The notes below the pieces were generated by a model. The model made no database searches, had not been told where the DNA came from, and saw only the letters and a list, made by a program, of their open reading frames with translations. Positions 8,101-16,251 of a stretch of DNA of 64,000 nt are shown here, one piece after another. Both the position numbers and the translations under genes were made by a program. Positions within the stretch are counted from its first letter, which is position 1; each line of letters opens with the position of its first letter. The DNA is from an uncultured Bdellovibrionales bacterium (GTDB taxonomy: Bacteria; Bdellovibrionota; FAC87; UBA2466): NCBI GenBank assembly GCA_937903155.1, contig CALCZU010000120.1, positions 17,107 through 81,106 on the forward strand. Direction: 5' to 3'.

Positions 8101-9157
8101 GTTTTTTTCCCCGGCGCGAGAGCACTTCCGAAATCACTCGTTCGCTAGCGACAAAACCAATCATTAAAGCTTGTAAGATAAAAGAAAGTTCTTTGGTGAC
8201 TTTCTCTGACATAAACTCCATTTCACGAGTCGCGTTGTGGAGACTTCCGAATAAGAAAGCGGAGAAGAGGATTCCGATGGGGTTATTGCGCGCAAGAAGA
8301 GCAACGGCGATTCCTGTGAAGCCGTATTCGACTGAAAATCCTTGAATCAGTTTGTGTTGGTGGCCCATGATTTCATTGACCGCGACCCCGGCTGTCAGCG
8401 CTCCCGCAATCACAAAAGCTAAGATCGTGTTTTTCTCGACTGAAATGTGGTTGAACTTAGAAGCTTTTGGATTAAATCCGACGGCTCGGACTTCGAATCC
8501 TTTCTCCGTCGAAAAAAGGAAGAAATGGACGAGAAACGCGCATAAAACCGCGAAGAAGAGAGTGACATTGACTGGGGTCGTGGAGAAAGTTTCAAGACCT
8601 ACAAGGGCTGACAGATCGGAAAGCAAGGGGAGACGGTAGCTTTGAAAAATTTCTAAGCTTTCGGGATTTTGCACTTCGGGGTTTCGAAAAAGATAGAGAA
8701 TGCTGTAGTCGGTAAGACTGTACGCAATAAAATTGAGAAGAATGGTCACAATCACTTCGTGACTTCCCATGCGCGCTTTTAAGAAACCCGCAAGTCCTCC
8801 CCAGAATCCTCCGCCCAGCATGGCCGCGAAAATGGCTAAAGGAATTGCGAGGGGAATGGGTAGGAGAAGGTGTGTCGCTACGAAAGTTAAGGCGACGCTT
8901 GCGATGTAAAGCTGTCCTTCGGCTCCAATATTGAAAAGCCCGCAGCGAGCGGCCACGGCGACACTCAGTCCTGTAAAAACTAAAGGGGTCGAATAAAAAA
9001 GTGCATAACCTAAACCAAAGTGCGTGAAAAAAGTATTATAGAAAGATTCAAGAAGAATCGAATATCGTTCTCCCGCTGCCACCAAAATCAATGTGCAGAT
9101 GAAAAGCGCTATCATGAAGCCGCAAAAGGGGAAGAGAAGGGGCTTTAAGCGATTCAT
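8093..9157 (-). CDS. nucleoside-type ABC transporter permease (NupP/YufP-like)
   Basis: A 354-residue membrane protein with many hydrophobic helices. It holds the permease signature AARCGLFNIGAEGQLYIAS (family form FNIGAEGQ) and the C-terminal YGFTGIAVALLARNNPIG block typical of YufP-like permeases. Start chosen at ATG 9157: it overlaps the TGA of the ATPase gene (ATGA), and GGGAG lies upstream. An in-frame codon at 9178 would add seven residues inside the ATPase gene and has no such support. Third of four genes in the importer. Confidence 0.9.
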   Translation of the reverse strand: MNRLKPLLFPFCGFMIALFICTLILVAAGERYSILLESFYNTFFTHFGLGYALFYSTPLVFTGLSVAVAARCGLFNIGAEGQLYIASVALTFVATHLLLPIPLAIPLAIFAAMLGGGFWGGLAGFLKARMGSHEVIVTILLNFIAYSLTDYSILYLFRNPEVQNPESLEIFQSYRLPLLSDLSALVGLETFSTTPVNVTLFFAVLCAFLVHFFLFSTEKGFEVRAVGFNPKASKFNHISVEKNTILAFVIAGALTAGVAVNEIMGHQHKLIQGFSVEYGFTGIAVALLARNNPIGILFSAFLFGSLHNATREMEFMSEKVTKELSFILQALMIGFVASERVISEVLSRRGKKHV

Positions 9158-10629
9158 GCAGTTGCTCCCGTCATCCAAAGCCCCAACTCGCGCTCCGTGG
9201 CTTCGCTCGCTATTTTCTCTCCGGCAACCGATCCATGGTAGAGCACGATGACTCTATCCGAAAGGGCGAGGATTTCGTCGAGTTCCGACGAAATGAGAAG
9301 AATTCCTTTTCCCTGGTTTTTAAGCGAGATCAAATGACTGTGAATAAATTCGATCGCTCCGATATCGACCCCACGAGTGGGATGACAGGCTACGAGGCAG
9401 GCAGCATTTTTTTCGGATTCGCGGCCCACAACTAGCTTTTGCTGGTTTCCTCCCGAAAGGCCCGAAAAAATCGCTTTGCAGTTTCGAGGACGGACGTCAA
9501 AAGCTTCCATTACATTTTTTGCAAAATCCGAGATCTTAGTTTTAGAGAGAAGAACTTTTTCACGAAAGCGTGGAGATCGCTGTAAACCTAAAATTGCGTT
9601 TTCTTCTACGGTAAATTCTAAGATAGCCGCTTGGGCGTGCCTATCGGGTGGGATCATTGCAAGGGGTAATGTCTTTCCCGCGACCGCGGTTTTTCCGTCG
9701 TAGCACAATTCTCCAGACTCTGGAAATCCGACGCCTGCAAGCAAGTCGGCAAGTTCCGCCTGGCCGTTTCCGTCGATGCCCGCGATCCCGACGATTTCTC
9801 CTTTTTTAACGGAGAACGAGAGATTTTTCAGCTTGTCATAGCTAACATTTTTTAATTCTAAGATGGGATGGCTATCCGAAACATTCGTTTGGGTTTTTGG
9901 AAGCGGCTTTTGTTTGCGTCCAATAATTTTTTCTGCAAGTGAGTTCTCAGTTAAAGATTTTGTCTCGACGGTTTCAACGACGGCTCCGTGCCTCATGACG
10001 GTCACAAATTCTGTCCACGAAAGGATTTCTTTGAGCTTATGGGTAATCAGTACAATCGTTTTGCCTTGTTGCTTTAGCGTTTTAAGCTTTGCAAAGAGCG
10101 AATCGACTTCCTGAGGGGTTAAAACGGCGGTCGGCTCGTCTAAAATCAGGGTTTCAGCTTTCCGATAAAGAAGTTTTAAGATTTCGACCTGCTGTTGAAT
10201 CCCCACCGAAAGATCTTCGATCGTTGCTTCGAGGTCTAAATTGAAACCAAATTCTTTTTGGAGAAGCGAGAGTTCGGAAATAATTTCGCTGGGGTGAAGT
10301 CGAATACCTTCGGGCTCGGACCCTAGTACAATATTCTCCCAAACTTTTAACGTAGGAACGAGCATAAAGTGCTGGTGCACCATGCCTAATCCCCGTTGAA
10401 TCGCATCTAAGGGAGATTTGAAATGTACTGGCTTTCCCTGGAAGAAAATTTCGCCTGAGTCGACGGGGTACATCCCGTAAAGAATTTTCATGATCGTCGA
10501 TTTGCCGGCGCCGTTTTCGCCGACAATTCCGTGCAGGCTGCCCTGATGAATAGAGAATGAAACGCCGTGATTGGCTTTTACTTCGCCAAACGTTTTAGAG
10601 ACGTTTTCAAATCGTATCAGCTCAGCCAC
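9154..10629 (-). CDS. nucleoside-type ABC transporter ATP-binding protein (double ABC domain)
   Basis: A 491-residue protein with two fused ABC domains, as in RbsA/YufO. The N-terminal domain is canonical: Walker A GENGAGKST, signature-region LSVGIQQQVEILK, Walker B LILDEPTAVL and switch ITHKL. The C-terminal domain has a degenerate Walker A (GIDGNGQAE) but a good signature, LSGGNQQKLVVGRE, and CHPTRGVD instead of the usual Walker B. One weak and one strong half is normal for this subfamily. Start is GTG 10629, 12 bases after the substrate-binding gene. It powers import of nucleosides or related solutes bound by the BMP protein. Confidence 0.92.
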   Translation of the reverse strand: MAELIRFENVSKTFGEVKANHGVSFSIHQGSLHGIVGENGAGKSTIMKILYGMYPVDSGEIFFQGKPVHFKSPLDAIQRGLGMVHQHFMLVPTLKVWENIVLGSEPEGIRLHPSEIISELSLLQKEFGFNLDLEATIEDLSVGIQQQVEILKLLYRKAETLILDEPTAVLTPQEVDSLFAKLKTLKQQGKTIVLITHKLKEILSWTEFVTVMRHGAVVETVETKSLTENSLAEKIIGRKQKPLPKTQTNVSDSHPILELKNVSYDKLKNLSFSVKKGEIVGIAGIDGNGQAELADLLAGVGFPESGELCYDGKTAVAGKTLPLAMIPPDRHAQAAILEFTVEENAILGLQRSPRFREKVLLSKTKISDFAKNVMEAFDVRPRNCKAIFSGLSGGNQQKLVVGRESEKNAACLVACHPTRGVDIGAIEFIHSHLISLKNQGKGILLISSELDEILALSDRVIVLYHGSVAGEKIASEATERELGLWMTGATA

Positions 10630-10641
10630 AGGAATAATTGC

Positions 10642-11619
10642 TTACTTCTTATTGGTTTCGTAATAGTCCGGAACAATAATTTTCTTTTCGATGATTTTCT
10701 TTTTCAGGTCGTTTGCGACTTTTTCGATTTCTGGAGTGAGAATCTTTCGGTTGTGTTCGTCGAGCGAATAGTCGACCATGCCTTCAGCAAGACCCACGGA
10801 GAATTCCCCTGCTTTAAACTGGTCTTTCATCGACTCTTCAATCGTTGTGCTGACGGCTAAATCTACTCGCTTCACCATTGAGGTGAGAATCTTACCGGGC
10901 TTTACCCAGTTTTGATTTGAATCCACTCCGATAGCGAAAACTTTCTTTTCTTCAGCCGCATCAAAGACTCCTAGGCCTGAGGCGCCTGCCGCTTGAAAGA
11001 TCACATCTGCTTTTTTTGAGATTTGAGAAAGTGCGAGCTCTTTTCCTTTCGTGGGATTTCTCCATGCATCCGTCGAAGAACCTACGTAGTTTGTAATGAG
11101 CTGAGCTTTCGGTTGGGTTGCAAGAATTCCGGCTTTGTAACCCATCTCGAAGCGACGGATGAGGGGAATATCCATTCCTCCGATAAATCCAACGACTTTT
11201 GTTTTCGAAGCAAGCGCTGCGATCGCGCCCACTAAATAGGAGCCTTCTTGTTCTTTAAAAATTACAGACCGCACATTTGGTAGCGCTACGAGAGAATCGA
11301 TAATCAAAAAGTGTGTTTTCGGAAATTGTTTTGCGACCTTTTCAATCGGGGTTTTCATGATAAAGCCGATTCCGATTACCAGGTCATAGCCATGTTGAGC
11401 AAAGGTTCTTAGGGAAGGCTCGAGGGCGGTATCATCGCTTGACTCAACGACTTTTAAATCGAAACCTAACTTTTTTTGAAGATCATTGGCCCCATTATAG
11501 GCGGCGGAGTTGAAAGACTTATCGTCACGTCCTCCTTTATCTAAAACTAGACCTACCTTAAATGGCTTTGCGGATAGAGAAAAAGAAAGGAAAAGAAAAC
11601 TAACGAGAATTAAACGCAT
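10642..11619 (-). CDS. BMP-family periplasmic substrate-binding protein
   Basis: A 325-residue solute-binding protein of the BMP/Med/TmpC family, which binds purine nucleosides in characterised members. The N-terminus is a cleavable signal (cleavage near SLSA) with no lipobox Cys, so it should be free in the periplasm. The family start GLVLDKGGRDDKSFNSAAY is very typical, as is the later GFIGGMDIPLIRRFEMGYKAG. It is first in the four-gene importer, with GGAGG before ATG 11619. Ligand identity, nucleoside versus another small molecule, is inferred from family only. Confidence 0.92.
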   Translation of the reverse strand: MRLILVSFLFLSFSLSAKPFKVGLVLDKGGRDDKSFNSAAYNGANDLQKKLGFDLKVVESSDDTALEPSLRTFAQHGYDLVIGIGFIMKTPIEKVAKQFPKTHFLIIDSLVALPNVRSVIFKEQEGSYLVGAIAALASKTKVVGFIGGMDIPLIRRFEMGYKAGILATQPKAQLITNYVGSSTDAWRNPTKGKELALSQISKKADVIFQAAGASGLGVFDAAEEKKVFAIGVDSNQNWVKPGKILTSMVKRVDLAVSTTIEESMKDQFKAGEFSVGLAEGMVDYSLDEHNRKILTPEIEKVANDLKKKIIEKKIIVPDYYETNKK

Positions 11620-11663
11620 TGAATGCCTCCAAAACAGTTCTGAATCGAGTGATTTCCGTCGCC

Positions 11664-11692
11664 AACTTAGGGGGAATCCAGGGTTTCGTCAA
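11664..11692 (-). promoter_or_regulatory. candidate promoter of the nucleoside importer operon
   Basis: Minus strand: TTGACG (11687-11692), 17 bases, TAAGTT (11664-11669), 44 bases before ATG 11619. The -35 is the same hexamer as at the two protease promoters; the -10 is a weak match. Confidence 0.45.
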
Positions 11693-11731
11693 TAAATTCA
11701 AACGCTCATCTCCGCGCAAAAACCCGTTCTC

Positions 11732-11757
11732 AATTGACATGACTCAATGGGTCAATT
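11732..11757. promoter_or_regulatory. inverted repeat in divergent intergenic region (possible operator)
   Basis: AATTGAC (11732-11738) and GTCAATT (11751-11757) form a 7-base inverted repeat separated by 12 bases, midway between the divergent importer and MCE operons. The left arm contains TTGACA, but no -10 box lies at the right distance. It could be a dimeric regulator site; this is inference. Confidence 0.35.
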
Positions 11758-11761
11758 TTGC

Positions 11762-11772
11762 GGGGACGGAGG
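11762..11772 (+). repeat. GGGGACGGAGG element, copy 1
   Basis: GGGGACGGAGG preceded by GC, in the intergenic region before the MCE operon. The same 11-mer occurs twice more, flanking the RAYT gene at 18492 and, inverted, at 19512. Probably a short dispersed element. Confidence 0.5.
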
Positions 11773-11837
11773 TAGAAAAAGACGGTCTTCGTATTTGCCA
11801 TTGGGTGGTGGCCTCCAGGCCTGCTATCATCTAGCAA

Positions 11838-12614
11838 ATGCCCGAACATGCTCTTGAATTACATCAGATCCGCTTTTCATTTCCAGAAGACGTTGTACCG
11901 GTTTTAAGTGATGTGAGCTTTCGCCTCAAACAGGGGGGTAAAGCCTCACTCATTGGGCCCTCGGGCTCTGGAAAGACCCTGCTTCTGAAAATTCTATCGG
12001 GCTTGTATGAAGTCTCATCAGGGACGGTAAAGCTATTTGACCAAGATCGGTCGACTCTTTCCAAACCTGAAAAGAAGCGAATTCATTCGGAGCTTTCAAT
12101 GACTTTTCAAAGAAGCGGACTTTTTGATTCTTTGAGCGTTTCAGAGAATCTCGATTTTCCCTTAAGGGAATTAACTTCGTTATCGCGGTCCCAACGGTTG
12201 GAAAAAATCGACTGGATTTTAGCGGAGGTAGGTTTGTTGGCGCAAAAAGCGCTCTTTCCTCATGAAATCAGCGGTGGAATGCAAAAGCGACTGGGGATTG
12301 CGCGTGCCCTCATCCTTTCTCCGAAGTTACTCTTATGTGATGACCCCACGGCCGGACTCGATCCCATTACTTCGAGCCAGATTCTGGATCTGATTTTAAA
12401 GCTCGTTGCAGAAACGCAATCGACGTTGCTCGTCAGCACAAGTGATTTATTAGTCGCTCGAAAACTCAGTGAGCAAGGGGGAGAGTTGCATTTTCTTTTT
12501 GGCGGAAAGGTTCAATCTTTTCCGGATTGGAAAAGCCTATGGGAGAGTACGCTGCCGGCTCCGAAGCAATTTGTTCATGGTGAAACAACGGGTCCTCTAA
12601 CGGAGAGAATATGA
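11838..12614 (+). CDS. MCE/Mla-type ABC ATPase 1, degenerate Walker B and H-loop
   Basis: A 258-residue ABC ATPase of the MlaF class, which drives lipid transport between membranes. Walker A GPSGSGKT (40-47), Q-loop Gln91 and signature ISGGM (144-148) are canonical. Two catalytic positions are not. The Walker B region reads LLLCDDPTAGLDP, placing Asp at position 169 where the catalytic Glu belongs. The switch region reads LLVSTSD, with Thr201 where the H-loop His should be. Such changes usually mark a non-hydrolysing site. Its partner (next gene) has the complementary defect. The TGA overlaps the next ATG (ATGA). First gene of the operon. Confidence 0.9.
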   Translation: MPEHALELHQIRFSFPEDVVPVLSDVSFRLKQGGKASLIGPSGSGKTLLLKILSGLYEVSSGTVKLFDQDRSTLSKPEKKRIHSELSMTFQRSGLFDSLSVSENLDFPLRELTSLSRSQRLEKIDWILAEVGLLAQKALFPHEISGGMQKRLGIARALILSPKLLLCDDPTAGLDPITSSQILDLILKLVAETQSTLLVSTSDLLVARKLSEQGGELHFLFGGKVQSFPDWKSLWESTLPAPKQFVHGETTGPLTERI

Positions 12615-13345
12615 TTGAGATTCGGGAGCTCTCTAAGAGTTTTGGAACTCGTAAGGTATTGGATAAAGTTTCATTTGAGGTGGGAGCTTCGGAAGTTGTT
12701 TTTGTCTTAGGGAAAAGTGGCGTGGGAAAGAGCGTTTTACTTAAAAACATCGTCGGTATTTTAGAGCCCGATTCGGGGAGTGTTCGAATCGAATCGAAGA
12801 CGGTCACATCGGATCGTGCCGTTTTGAAAGAAATTCGCAAAACTTGCGGGATGGTTTTTCAATTTCCGGCGCTGATCGATTCTCTTTCGGTGAAAGAGAA
12901 CTTGAAACTGGGATTGAGAGGCCATCAAACGTTAGATTCTGAGGCATCAATGAATGAAAAGGCGATTTCGACATTGAAGCTTTGCGGGTTGCCGGAAAGT
13001 CTTCTTGAAAAGTTCCCTGCGGATTTGAGTTTTACGATGCAAAAACGAGTCAGCGTGGCTCGCGCCTTGGCGTTGGATCCTAAATTTCTTCTCTTTGATG
13101 AACCGACAACAGGATTGGACCCAGTGTTAACGGCGCAAACCAATGAGCTGATTAGGCATTTGGCGAAAGTTTCGCGGGTCGGAATTATTGTCGTCTCTCA
13201 CGATATGACGAGTGCGATTCATTTTGCACATAAAATAATTTTACTAGAAGAGGGAAGGGTTGCGTTTTCGGGGGGTGGAGAAGAATTTCGAAAATCAAAG
13301 GTGCCGCTCGCTGTTTCGTTTCTAAAGGAGGCTCATGTCTTCTAA
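12611..13345 (+). CDS. MCE/Mla-type ABC ATPase 2, degenerate signature motif
   Basis: A 244-residue MlaF-class ATPase. Walker A GKSGVGKS (34-41), Gln84, Walker B LLFDEPTTGLDP (Asp163, catalytic Glu164) and H-loop His197 in VVSHDM are all intact. The signature motif, however, is LSFTM (139-143) where MlaF has LSGGM: both glycines are lost. In an ATPase dimer each site combines Walker motifs of one subunit with the signature of the other. This protein paired with ATPase 1 would therefore give one complete site (its Walker/H-loop plus ISGGM of ATPase 1) and one doubly defective site. GGAG precedes ATG 12611, which overlaps the previous gene; the end overlaps the permease gene by 11 bases. Confidence 0.9.
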   Translation: MIEIRELSKSFGTRKVLDKVSFEVGASEVVFVLGKSGVGKSVLLKNIVGILEPDSGSVRIESKTVTSDRAVLKEIRKTCGMVFQFPALIDSLSVKENLKLGLRGHQTLDSEASMNEKAISTLKLCGLPESLLEKFPADLSFTMQKRVSVARALALDPKFLLFDEPTTGLDPVLTAQTNELIRHLAKVSRVGIIVVSHDMTSAIHFAHKIILLEEGRVAFSGGGEEFRKSKVPLAVSFLKEAHVF

Positions 13346-14114
13346 TTATTTTGTCGCCGGAATTCAGGAGATCGGTCAGGTCGCGATCTTTTTTACCAGG
13401 CTGACAGGAATTTTTTTTAGAAAAGGCGTTCGTATTCGTGACATTGTTCACCAGATGTTTGAAGCCGGGGTTCGATCCGTTCCGATTACAGTGACTTCAG
13501 GATTGTTTGTCGGCGCGATTATGGCCATTCAAATCAATGAGCAGCTAAAAGATTTTGGAGCTCAGAGTTTTTTAGGCGGGTTGACGACGAGCGTGACGAT
13601 TCGAGACGTGGGTCCCGTCCTCATTGGGTTTTTACTTTCTGGTAAGGTCGGAGCCTATACGATTGCCGAACTTGGAACGATGAAAGTGACGGATCAGGTG
13701 GCGGCTTTGGAGTGTCTCGGGATCGACGCGCTTGAGTTTATCGTTCTTCCTCGTTTGGTCGCGGTTTTTATTTCGAGCTTTTTACTCTTAGTTGTGGGTT
13801 TGACGTTAACTGTTTTTGGCGGCGCTTATTTTTCGATGTTAGCTCTCCAAATCAACGTTCAGAATTACATGAATAATGTGCCGCAACTGATTACTACCGC
13901 GAGTATCGTTGTGGGCGTCGTGAAGAGTCTTTTGTTTGGAATGCTGATCGGAGTGATTAGCTGTTATAAAGGTTATACGACGGTCGGAGGTGCGGAAGGC
14001 GTTGGAAAATCAGTGAAGAACGGATCGGTTCTCATCCTTGTTTGGATTGTGATTTTAGATTTTGGCATCTCTACGCTGTCTCGTTTAATCCAAGAAATTT
14101 TCGGGGTTTTGTAA
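13335..14114 (+). CDS. MlaE-family permease 1
   Basis: A 259-residue inner-membrane permease of the MlaE/YrbE family, with an amphipathic N-terminus and about five hydrophobic segments. The family core is clear: GLFVGAIMAIQ, TIRDVGPVLIGFLLSGKVGA, and ELGTMKVTDQVAALECLGID followed by LPRLVAVF. GGAGG lies directly upstream of ATG 13335. It is followed with no gap by a second, different MlaE protein, so a heterodimeric permease is likely, as with the YrbE A/B pairs of actinobacteria. Confidence 0.92.
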   Translation: MSSNYFVAGIQEIGQVAIFFTRLTGIFFRKGVRIRDIVHQMFEAGVRSVPITVTSGLFVGAIMAIQINEQLKDFGAQSFLGGLTTSVTIRDVGPVLIGFLLSGKVGAYTIAELGTMKVTDQVAALECLGIDALEFIVLPRLVAVFISSFLLLVVGLTLTVFGGAYFSMLALQINVQNYMNNVPQLITTASIVVGVVKSLLFGMLIGVISCYKGYTTVGGAEGVGKSVKNGSVLILVWIVILDFGISTLSRLIQEIFGVL

Positions 14115-14906
14115 ATGAGTGCTTATTTCGAAAGCTTAGGAAGACTAGTAATCGAAATTTTGACTCCAGTTTTTCGTTTTTTTGAGATTTTTATCGAGCT
14201 ATTTGTGATGCTTCCTGGCTTCTTTCTTAGAATTAACCGGCGCTTGGAACTTTTAATTCATGAGGTTTACAAAATTGGGGTCGAAAGCCTTCCGGTGATT
14301 GCGCTTTCTCTGACGTTTGTTGGGATTATGCTTATCTTAGAATTTTCTTTTCATATGAAGTTAGTTCTAAGACAGGATGAACTTGTTCCGGCTTTTTCGA
14401 CGGTATTACTCTTAAGAGAAATTGGACCGATGGTGACGTGTCTTTTGCTTTCATCGCGTGTGGGTGCGGGAATGGCGGCGGAAGTTGGGATGATGCGTTT
14501 GACTGAACAGATTGACGCTTTGAAAACACTTTCGATTCATCCCGTCGAGTATTTGGTCGTTCCGAAATGGATAGCGACTGTTTTCTCGGCGGTCGCGTTA
14601 TCGGTGATTTCGGTGGGAGTCGCCATTATTGGAAGCGCTTCGCTTGCTTCTTTCAGCCTGAGCTACACGATGGGCGAATTTTTTAACACGATGTTTACTT
14701 TTGCGAAGTTTTACGATCTTATAGCATGTTGCGTAAAGGCATTTGTTTTCGGCTCGATCATTCCAATTGTGGCCTGTTATCAAGGGTTTTACTGCAAGAG
14801 AGGCAGTGATGGCGTCGGTAAAGCAGCGACACGATCGGTCGTAGTCAGTTCGATTCTCATCATCCTTCTCGATTTTGTTTTAACCTATCTGCTCTACGCA
14901 GTATAA
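14115..14906 (+). CDS. MlaE-family permease 2
   Basis: A 263-residue MlaE/YrbE-family permease. Conserved segments are LREIGPMVTCLLLSSRVGAG and EVGMMRLTEQIDALKTLSIH followed by VVPKWIATVF. The pattern E-x-G-x-M-x(4)-Q-x-DAL is the family hallmark. It begins on the base after the stop of permease 1 (TAAATG), so translation is coupled. Sequence divergence from permease 1 is considerable, which fits specialised halves of a heterodimer that could match the two unlike ATPases. Confidence 0.92.
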   Translation: MSAYFESLGRLVIEILTPVFRFFEIFIELFVMLPGFFLRINRRLELLIHEVYKIGVESLPVIALSLTFVGIMLILEFSFHMKLVLRQDELVPAFSTVLLLREIGPMVTCLLLSSRVGAGMAAEVGMMRLTEQIDALKTLSIHPVEYLVVPKWIATVFSAVALSVISVGVAIIGSASLASFSLSYTMGEFFNTMFTFAKFYDLIACCVKAFVFGSIIPIVACYQGFYCKRGSDGVGKAATRSVVVSSILIILLDFVLTYLLYAV

Positions 14907-14943
14907 TAAGAGGAGTCCCTTCCTTTAAGACATCCCAAAAAAA

Positions 14944-15726
14944 ATGAGCACAAACACTAACAAACTGAGTAGAGAGTTTTGGGTTGGTACCCTTGTCATA
15001 GCGGTGATCGGATTAATGCTAGGTTTCGCCTGGGCGATGGGAGTCGTGGGCCCGTTTAAACGACAAGTGCGTTTTTACGTCTATTATAATTTTGCCGGTG
15101 GCGTTGAAGTGGGATCTCCGGTTCGGGTTTCGGGCGTTAAAGTCGGAAAAGTTTCTAAGATCGAATTTTTAGACAACGAAAATCTCAACAATGAAAGAAT
15201 GGCTTTAAAGCTTTCCATCGATGTTGCAGACAATGCCTCGCGAATTGTTCGAAGTGATTCGAAGTTTTTTATCAATATGGCGGGGATTATCGGGGAACGA
15301 TACATTGAGATCAGTCCTGGAAGTGCTGAAGGCACCCCCCTTGCTGAGAATACTAAAGTGCGCGGCGAAGATCCCCCACGAATTGATCAGCTTCTCTCTC
15401 AAGGGTATGGGGTTTTTGGTCGAGTGCAAGACTTCATGGAGCAAAATGAAGGCACGATTAAAAATTTCTTGGGTGAGCTCAATCAATTCATGGTGGATGC
15501 AGGTAAAATCATGAAGGGTAAAGATAAGGATCGTGTGATCCGATTGATTGAGAACCTCGCCAACGTCACCGAAGATGTGCATAAGCTCGCGAAAAAGATC
15601 GAGGACGAGCGGACGCAAAAGACCATTAATGAAATTTACGATCTTGTGCATCGGGCCCACCAGATAGATAGACCGATGCTTAAGCAATTCCTTCAGGAAG
15701 AAGGAATTCGAGCTCGTATCTTCTAA
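14944..15726 (+). CDS. MCE-domain (MlaD-like) membrane-anchored lipid-transport protein
   Basis: A 260-residue protein: short cytoplasmic start, one transmembrane helix (about 13-34), then a single MCE domain (about 41-120) opening with VRFYVYYNFAGGVEVGSPVRVSGVKVGKV, summarised here as two adjoining motifs, YNFAGGVEVGSPV and RVSGVKVGKV. The domain is followed by a helical tail rich in charged residues (130-260). MCE proteins of this type form hexameric rings that shuttle lipids between the ABC core and the outer membrane. The gene sits 37 bases after permease 2 and 9 bases before the beta-barrel gene. A single MCE protein suggests a homohexamer. Confidence 0.9.
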   Translation: MSTNTNKLSREFWVGTLVIAVIGLMLGFAWAMGVVGPFKRQVRFYVYYNFAGGVEVGSPVRVSGVKVGKVSKIEFLDNENLNNERMALKLSIDVADNASRIVRSDSKFFINMAGIIGERYIEISPGSAEGTPLAENTKVRGEDPPRIDQLLSQGYGVFGRVQDFMEQNEGTIKNFLGELNQFMVDAGKIMKGKDKDRVIRLIENLANVTEDVHKLAKKIEDERTQKTINEIYDLVHRAHQIDRPMLKQFLQEEGIRARIF

Positions 15727-15735
15727 GGGGAAACC

Positions 15736-16251
15736 ATGAAAATCTGGCTTTGCTTGGTAGTGTTATCGACACTTGCGTTTTCTGCTTCTGAGAATTTGGA
15801 AGAGATTAAAATGAAAAAGCGATTCGGGATTGGATTTAGCGCTGCGGGTCCCTTGTCGGTCTTGGGAATCGAAGCGGATATTAATCTCACAGAAAATATT
15901 TCAGTCAGCGGCGGGATTGGAACAGGGCTCGATTACTCCACTTTGATGTTGAAAGCGAAATACTTTTTGTTGGGAGAACAAGTTTCACCTTACTTCGCCG
16001 CAGGCGTTGCAAGATGGTGGACGGACGGCACCAAAGAAAAATCGATCGGGCCCTCGGTGCTCTCCAATAAATTTTTAGAGAGTGGTGATTACTCTAAAGG
16101 ATTTAACGTCTGGATGGTTTATCCGGCAATTGGCGTCCAGTTTTTACACCCCCTAGGTTTCTCGGTGTATGCCGAAGCGCAATATCTTTTTAAGCTTTTT
16201 AATTTCTCAAGCGGAACTTACGCGGGTCTCGGAGTTTACTGGTACTTCTAA
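15736..16251 (+). CDS. outer-membrane beta-barrel-like protein in the MCE operon
   Basis: A 171-residue protein with a signal peptide (cleavage near AFSA) and repeating beta-strand character. It contains SVSGGIGTGLDYSTLMLKAK and VSPYFAAGVARWW, and ends in GTYAGLGVYWYF with a C-terminal aromatic, which favours outer-membrane assembly. No family recognised. Its place between the MCE protein and the histidine kinase, with one-base overlap to the kinase (TAATG), suggests a partner in lipid transport or in envelope sensing. Function unproven. Confidence 0.7.
   Translation: MKIWLCLVVLSTLAFSASENLEEIKMKKRFGIGFSAAGPLSVLGIEADINLTENISVSGGIGTGLDYSTLMLKAKYFLLGEQVSPYFAAGVARWWTDGTKEKSIGPSVLSNKFLESGDYSKGFNVWMVYPAIGVQFLHPLGFSVYAEAQYLFKLFNFSSGTYAGLGVYWYF

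Noticed and set aside
11619..11834. plus-strand open frame between the importer and MCE operons
   Set aside because: No ribosome binding site, biased composition, and it covers the promoter and repeat region.
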